Part shown: in pieces, positions 23,301 to 25,806 of the stretch
Layout of the letters: the number at the start of each line of letters is the position of its first letter
How positions within the stretch are numbered: position 1 is the stretch's first letter
Assembly (NCBI GenBank): GCA_934670025.1
Contig: CAKUOS010000032.1
Location: 1-25,806, forward strand
Source: an uncultured Oscillospiraceae bacterium
GTDB taxonomy: Bacteria > Bacillota > Clostridia > Oscillospirales > Oscillospiraceae
DNA: 25,806 bases
Direction: 5' to 3'
Made by a program: the position numbers and the translations under genes
Notes under the pieces: model-generated
Databases searched by the model: none
What the model was told of the DNA's origin: nothing
What the model saw: the letters and a program-made list of their open reading frames with translations, nothing else

Positions 23301-24511
23301 TGGAGCAGAACATCATCCCTGTCTCGCAGGTCAACGAATATATCAAATTCCTGCTCGACCGCGACGAGCTGCTGAACAGCATCTGCGTGCGCGGCGAGCT
23401 GAGCAATTATAAGGTCTACCCCTCGGGGCATCATTACTTTTCCCTGAAGGATCCCGAAGGGGCGCTGCGGTGCGTCATGTTCCGTTCGAGCGCGCAGCGG
23501 CTGCGCTTCCATCCCGAAAACGGGATGCAGGTCGTGGCAAGCGGCCGCATCACGGTCTTTCCGCGCGACGGCGCGTATCAGCTCTACTGCACCGCGCTGA
23601 CGCCCGACGGCGTCGGCGACCTCTATGTCGCGTTCGAGCAGCTGAAAAAGAAACTCGCGGACGAAGGGCTGTTCGACCCGGCGCATAAAAAGCCGCTGCC
23701 GAAATATCCGCACACCATCGCGGTCGTTACATCGCCCGCCGGCGCGGCCATCATGGATATGCTGCGCATCCTTGCGCGGCGGTATCCGCTGAGCAGGGTC
23801 AAGCTCCTGCCCGTGCGCGTGCAGGGCGCCGAAGCGCCCGCCGAGATCGCGGGCGCGATCCGCTACGCCAACCGCTACCATGTGGCGGACGTCATCATCA
23901 CCGGCCGCGGCGGCGGCTCGATGGAGGACTTATGGGCCTTCAACGACGAGCGCGTGGCGCGGGCGATCTATGAATCGGAGATCCCGGTCGTTTCCGCCGT
24001 CGGACACGAACCGGACGTGACGATCTCCGATTACGTCGCGGACGTGCGCGCGGCCACGCCGAGTAACGCCGCAGAGCTTGTCGCGCCCGACCAGACGCAG
24101 CTGCGGCGCACGCTGCAAACCATGCAGGCGGCGATGATACAGAGCGTGCAGAAGACCGTCAAGCTCGACCGCGAACGGCTGCGGGCGCTTGCCGGCAAGC
24201 GTGTGCTGCAAAGCCCGGCCGGGTATCTCGAAGAGCGGCGGATGCTGCTCGACCTGCTGCAAAGCCGGCTGCAAAACGCGCAGCGGCAGACGCTGCATGA
24301 AAAGAAACAGCGCTTCGTGCGTCTGACCGCCGCGCTCGACGCGATGAGCCCCTTGAAGGTGCTCGCGCGCGGCTACAGCGTGGTCACGGACGGCGAGGGA
24401 AACGTCCTGCGCAGCGCAAAGGACACGGAGCTCGGGCAGAGCGTCCGCATCACGCTCGCAAGCGGCCGTCTGCGCGCGTGCATCACACAGATCCGGGAGG
24501 ATGCGACATGA
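23300..24511 (+). CDS. xseA: Exodeoxyribonuclease VII large subunit
   Basis: This 403-residue protein has an N-terminal OB-fold (about 1-100, with ELSNYKVYPSGHHYFSLKD) and a catalytic domain. Motifs of the latter include TSPAGAAIMDML, the GRGGGSMEDLWAFNDE block and SAVGHEPDVTISDYVADVRAATPSNAAE. A coiled-coil helical region (about 265-345) follows, then the conserved ARGYSVV near the C-terminus. With XseB it degrades single-stranded DNA to oligonucleotides. I chose the ATG at 23300 (AGGAGGGG five bases upstream) over the GTG one codon earlier. It overlaps the upstream gene by one base and xseB by four. Confidence 0.96.
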   Translation: MEQNIIPVSQVNEYIKFLLDRDELLNSICVRGELSNYKVYPSGHHYFSLKDPEGALRCVMFRSSAQRLRFHPENGMQVVASGRITVFPRDGAYQLYCTALTPDGVGDLYVAFEQLKKKLADEGLFDPAHKKPLPKYPHTIAVVTSPAGAAIMDMLRILARRYPLSRVKLLPVRVQGAEAPAEIAGAIRYANRYHVADVIITGRGGGSMEDLWAFNDERVARAIYESEIPVVSAVGHEPDVTISDYVADVRAATPSNAAELVAPDQTQLRRTLQTMQAAMIQSVQKTVKLDRERLRALAGKRVLQSPAGYLEERRMLLDLLQSRLQNAQRQTLHEKKQRFVRLTAALDAMSPLKVLARGYSVVTDGEGNVLRSAKDTELGQSVRITLASGRLRACITQIREDAT

Positions 24512-24741
24512 GCAAAAAGTCACAGAGCTTTGAAGAAGCCATCAACCGGCTGGAGGAGATCGTCCGCCAGCTCGAACAGGGCAGCGCGCCGCTGGAAGCG
24601 TCGCTCAAGCTCTTTCAGGAGGGCACCGCGCTCGTGCAGGCCTGCACAAAGCAGCTCGACAGCGCGGAGCTCGAGATCGTTAAGCTGATGAAGACCGCCG
24701 ACGGGACGCCGGCAGAAACGGAGTATGAACGCGATGTCTGA
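24508..24741 (+). CDS. xseB: Exodeoxyribonuclease VII small subunit
   Basis: This 77-residue protein has the standard XseB signature: SFEEAINRLEEIVRQLEQG, then PLEASLKLFQEG and CTKQLDSAELEI, forming a short helical hairpin that binds the XseA coiled coil. The ATG overlaps the xseA stop by four bases (ATGA); a longer reading from 24478 would lie inside xseA. The stop lies inside the beginning of ispA, so the three genes are translationally coupled. Length is typical of the family. Confidence 0.95.
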   Translation: MSKKSQSFEEAINRLEEIVRQLEQGSAPLEASLKLFQEGTALVQACTKQLDSAELEIVKLMKTADGTPAETEYERDV

Positions 24742-25603
24742 TTTTAATGACCAGATCGCGCAATATCGTGCGGCGATCGAAGATTATTTGCAGAAGCAGT
24801 TCTGTGAGGATCTGCCGCAGAAGCGCCTGTTTGACGCCATGCGCTACAGTCTGCTGGCCGGCGGCAAACGCATCCGTCCGGTGCTGACGCTGGAATTCTG
24901 CCGCATCTGCGGCGGAGACTGGCAAAAGGCGCTGCCGCTGGCGTGCGCGCTGGAGATGATCCACACCTACAGCCTCATCCATGACGATCTGCCGTGCATG
25001 GACAACGACGACTACCGCCGCGGCCGGCTGACGAACCACAAGGTCTTCGGCGAAGCGCTGGCCGTGCTGGCGGGCGACGGACTGCTGACCGCCGCGTTCG
25101 CGCACATCGCCTCCGCCTCTCTTCCGTCCGAAGCCGTCGTCAAGGCCGTGCGGATCCTCGCCGAACAGGCGGGCGGGCTCGGCATGGTCGGCGGTCAGGT
25201 GCTGGATATGGACGCGGAGGAGCAGGAGCTGACCGAAGCAGGGATCTATGACATCCAGCGCCGCAAGACCGGCGCGCTCATCCAGGCCGCGTGCCAGATC
25301 GGCGTCGTGGCCGCAAACGGCAGCGACGCGCAGCTCGAGGCCGCAAAGGTCTATGCGCAGAATCTCGGCCTGGCGTTCCAGATCCGCGACGATATGCTCG
25401 ATGTGCTCGGCGACGCGGACAAGCTCGGCAAGGCCACGCACGTCGACGCCAATAAAAACACGTTCGTGCGGCTGTACGGCATCGGCGCGTGCTCGAAGAT
25501 GATCGAGCAGGAGACGCAGACCGCCGTTGCGGCGCTCGGCTGCTTTGAAAACTCCGATTTCCTCGTGGAAATGGCGCAGCGGCTGGCGCTGCGTGAATAC
25601 TGA
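24734..25603 (+). CDS. ispA: (2E,6E)-farnesyl diphosphate synthase (polyprenyl synthase)
   Basis: This 289-residue short-chain isoprenyl diphosphate synthase condenses IPP with DMAPP and GPP to farnesyl diphosphate. It has the LLAGGKRIRPVL block, first Asp-rich motif DDLPCMDND (about 84-92), RRGRLTNHKVFGE, and second Asp-rich motif RDDMLD (218-223). The two-residue insertion in the first Asp-rich motif and the preceding aromatic residue fit bacterial FPP synthases. Start ATG at 24734 (GGAG eleven bases upstream); an in-frame ATG at 24725 is only two bases from GGAG. It overlaps xseB. This xseA-xseB-ispA order is classic for Firmicutes. Confidence 0.94.
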   Translation: MSDFNDQIAQYRAAIEDYLQKQFCEDLPQKRLFDAMRYSLLAGGKRIRPVLTLEFCRICGGDWQKALPLACALEMIHTYSLIHDDLPCMDNDDYRRGRLTNHKVFGEALAVLAGDGLLTAAFAHIASASLPSEAVVKAVRILAEQAGGLGMVGGQVLDMDAEEQELTEAGIYDIQRRKTGALIQAACQIGVVAANGSDAQLEAAKVYAQNLGLAFQIRDDMLDVLGDADKLGKATHVDANKNTFVRLYGIGACSKMIEQETQTAVAALGCFENSDFLVEMAQRLALREY

Positions 25604-25658
25604 TGCATCCGACAGCGCCGAATTCTCCGTTCGTAACAGAAAGTTTATGAATATTTGC

Positions 25659-25687
25659 TTGTATATACAGTTCTGATATGATATACT
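25659..25687 (+). promoter_or_regulatory. Promoter for the RNA at the window end
   Basis: -35 TTGTAT (25659-25664), 17-base spacer, perfect -10 TATACT (25682-25687). The start point would be near 25693. The surrounding A/T richness contrasts with the GC-rich genes and no open reading frame with a ribosome-binding site follows. Confidence 0.7.
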
Positions 25688-25692
25688 GGTCA

Positions 25693-25806
25693 AACAATGG
25701 CGCAGTATCCTAGTCGGCTTCGCTGGCTTCGAGGAAGGGCCTAAAAATCCTTTGTTTGGCATACCTGTGAACCCCGTGGTGTCTGCTTCTTACGCCCAGT
25801 CTGGGG
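25693..25806 (+). ncRNA. ssrS: Structured non-coding RNA, possibly 5' part of 6S RNA (cut by window end)
   Basis: Downstream of a strong promoter there is no credible reading frame but clear base-pairing. CAAACAA (25691-25697) pairs with TTGTTTG (25752-25758). Inside it is a nested hairpin TCCT-AGTCGG / CTGGCT-TCG-AGGA with a CTTCG loop. Then GGCATACC can pair with GGTGTCTGC. The CCCCGTGGTGTCTGC...CGCCCAGTCTGGGG part resembles the 5' strand of 6S RNA (compare the UGAGAUGUUCGC...GGGCCAGUCCCC region of E. coli 6S). Against 6S, about 75 bases of separately folding sequence precede it from the predicted start. At least half of the RNA lies beyond base 25806. Non-coding RNA is likely; the 6S name is tentative. 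Confidence 0.42.

Noticed and set aside
1..25806. CRISPR arrays, insertion sequences, integrases, toxin-antitoxin or defence genes
   Set aside because: I found no direct-repeat array, transposase, integrase or recognisable defence protein; only the decayed phage/ICE fragment suggests mobile DNA.

Overview
The window looks like chromosomal DNA from a GC-rich, endospore-forming member of the Clostridia, probably Oscillospiraceae/Ruminococcaceae-like. The evidence is an intact spoIIIAA-AH cluster, a GlpP-type glycerol antiterminator, a proofreading-deficient PolA, Asp23/Gls24 and the block nusB - TsaD paralogue - xseA - xseB - ispA. Most genes are core chromosomal genes. I could not search databases, so the lineage is inferred from gene content, gene order and base composition.

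Layout: (1) 1-501 is the 3' end of an oleate hydratase on the + strand, ending at a strong bidirectional terminator. (2) 597-7556 is a minus-strand glycerol regulon. Read in the direction of transcription it is glpP (leader-RNA antiterminator), a DhaS-like TetR regulator, then from its own promoter glpK and glpF, then a terminator-like leader hairpin and a three-gene glycerol-3-phosphate oxidation module (GlpA-like FAD/[2Fe-2S] protein, second FAD/NAD oxidoreductase, Cys-rich DUF1667 protein). (3) 7699-10067 is ftsH with a translationally coupled DUF308 membrane protein (minus), divergent from (4) polA-rimI-tsaD (plus, 10234-14293). (5) 14376-15264 is a pair of half-length DUF606/YdcZ transporters (minus). 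(6) 15346-16447 is a frameshifted fragment of a large phage/ICE protein lying on the 3' side of a tRNA-Arg(CCU) gene. (7) 16738-21372 is the spoIIIA operon, led by a candidate sigma-E promoter. (8) 21401-25603 is asp23, a terminator, then a tightly overlapping nusB - tsaD-like - xseA - xseB - ispA run. (9) From about 25690 to the window end there is a good promoter followed by structured non-coding sequence, possibly the 5' part of 6S RNA.

The genes form coherent groups. GlpF imports glycerol, GlpK phosphorylates it, and the FAD module oxidises glycerol-3-phosphate. GlpP and the TetR protein probably sense pathway intermediates and act on leader terminators and on the glpK promoter. SpoIIIAA-AH builds the mother-cell half of the feeding-tube channel. 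TsaD and RimI modify tRNA and ribosomal protein.

The most distinctive observations are a DhaS-type operator-like palindrome just upstream of the glpK promoter, two terminator-like leaders in the glycerol regulon, the degraded polyvalent phage/ICE protein beside a tRNA, and a second TsaD-family protein that keeps the metal ligands. I found no clearly novel defence or biosynthetic system.
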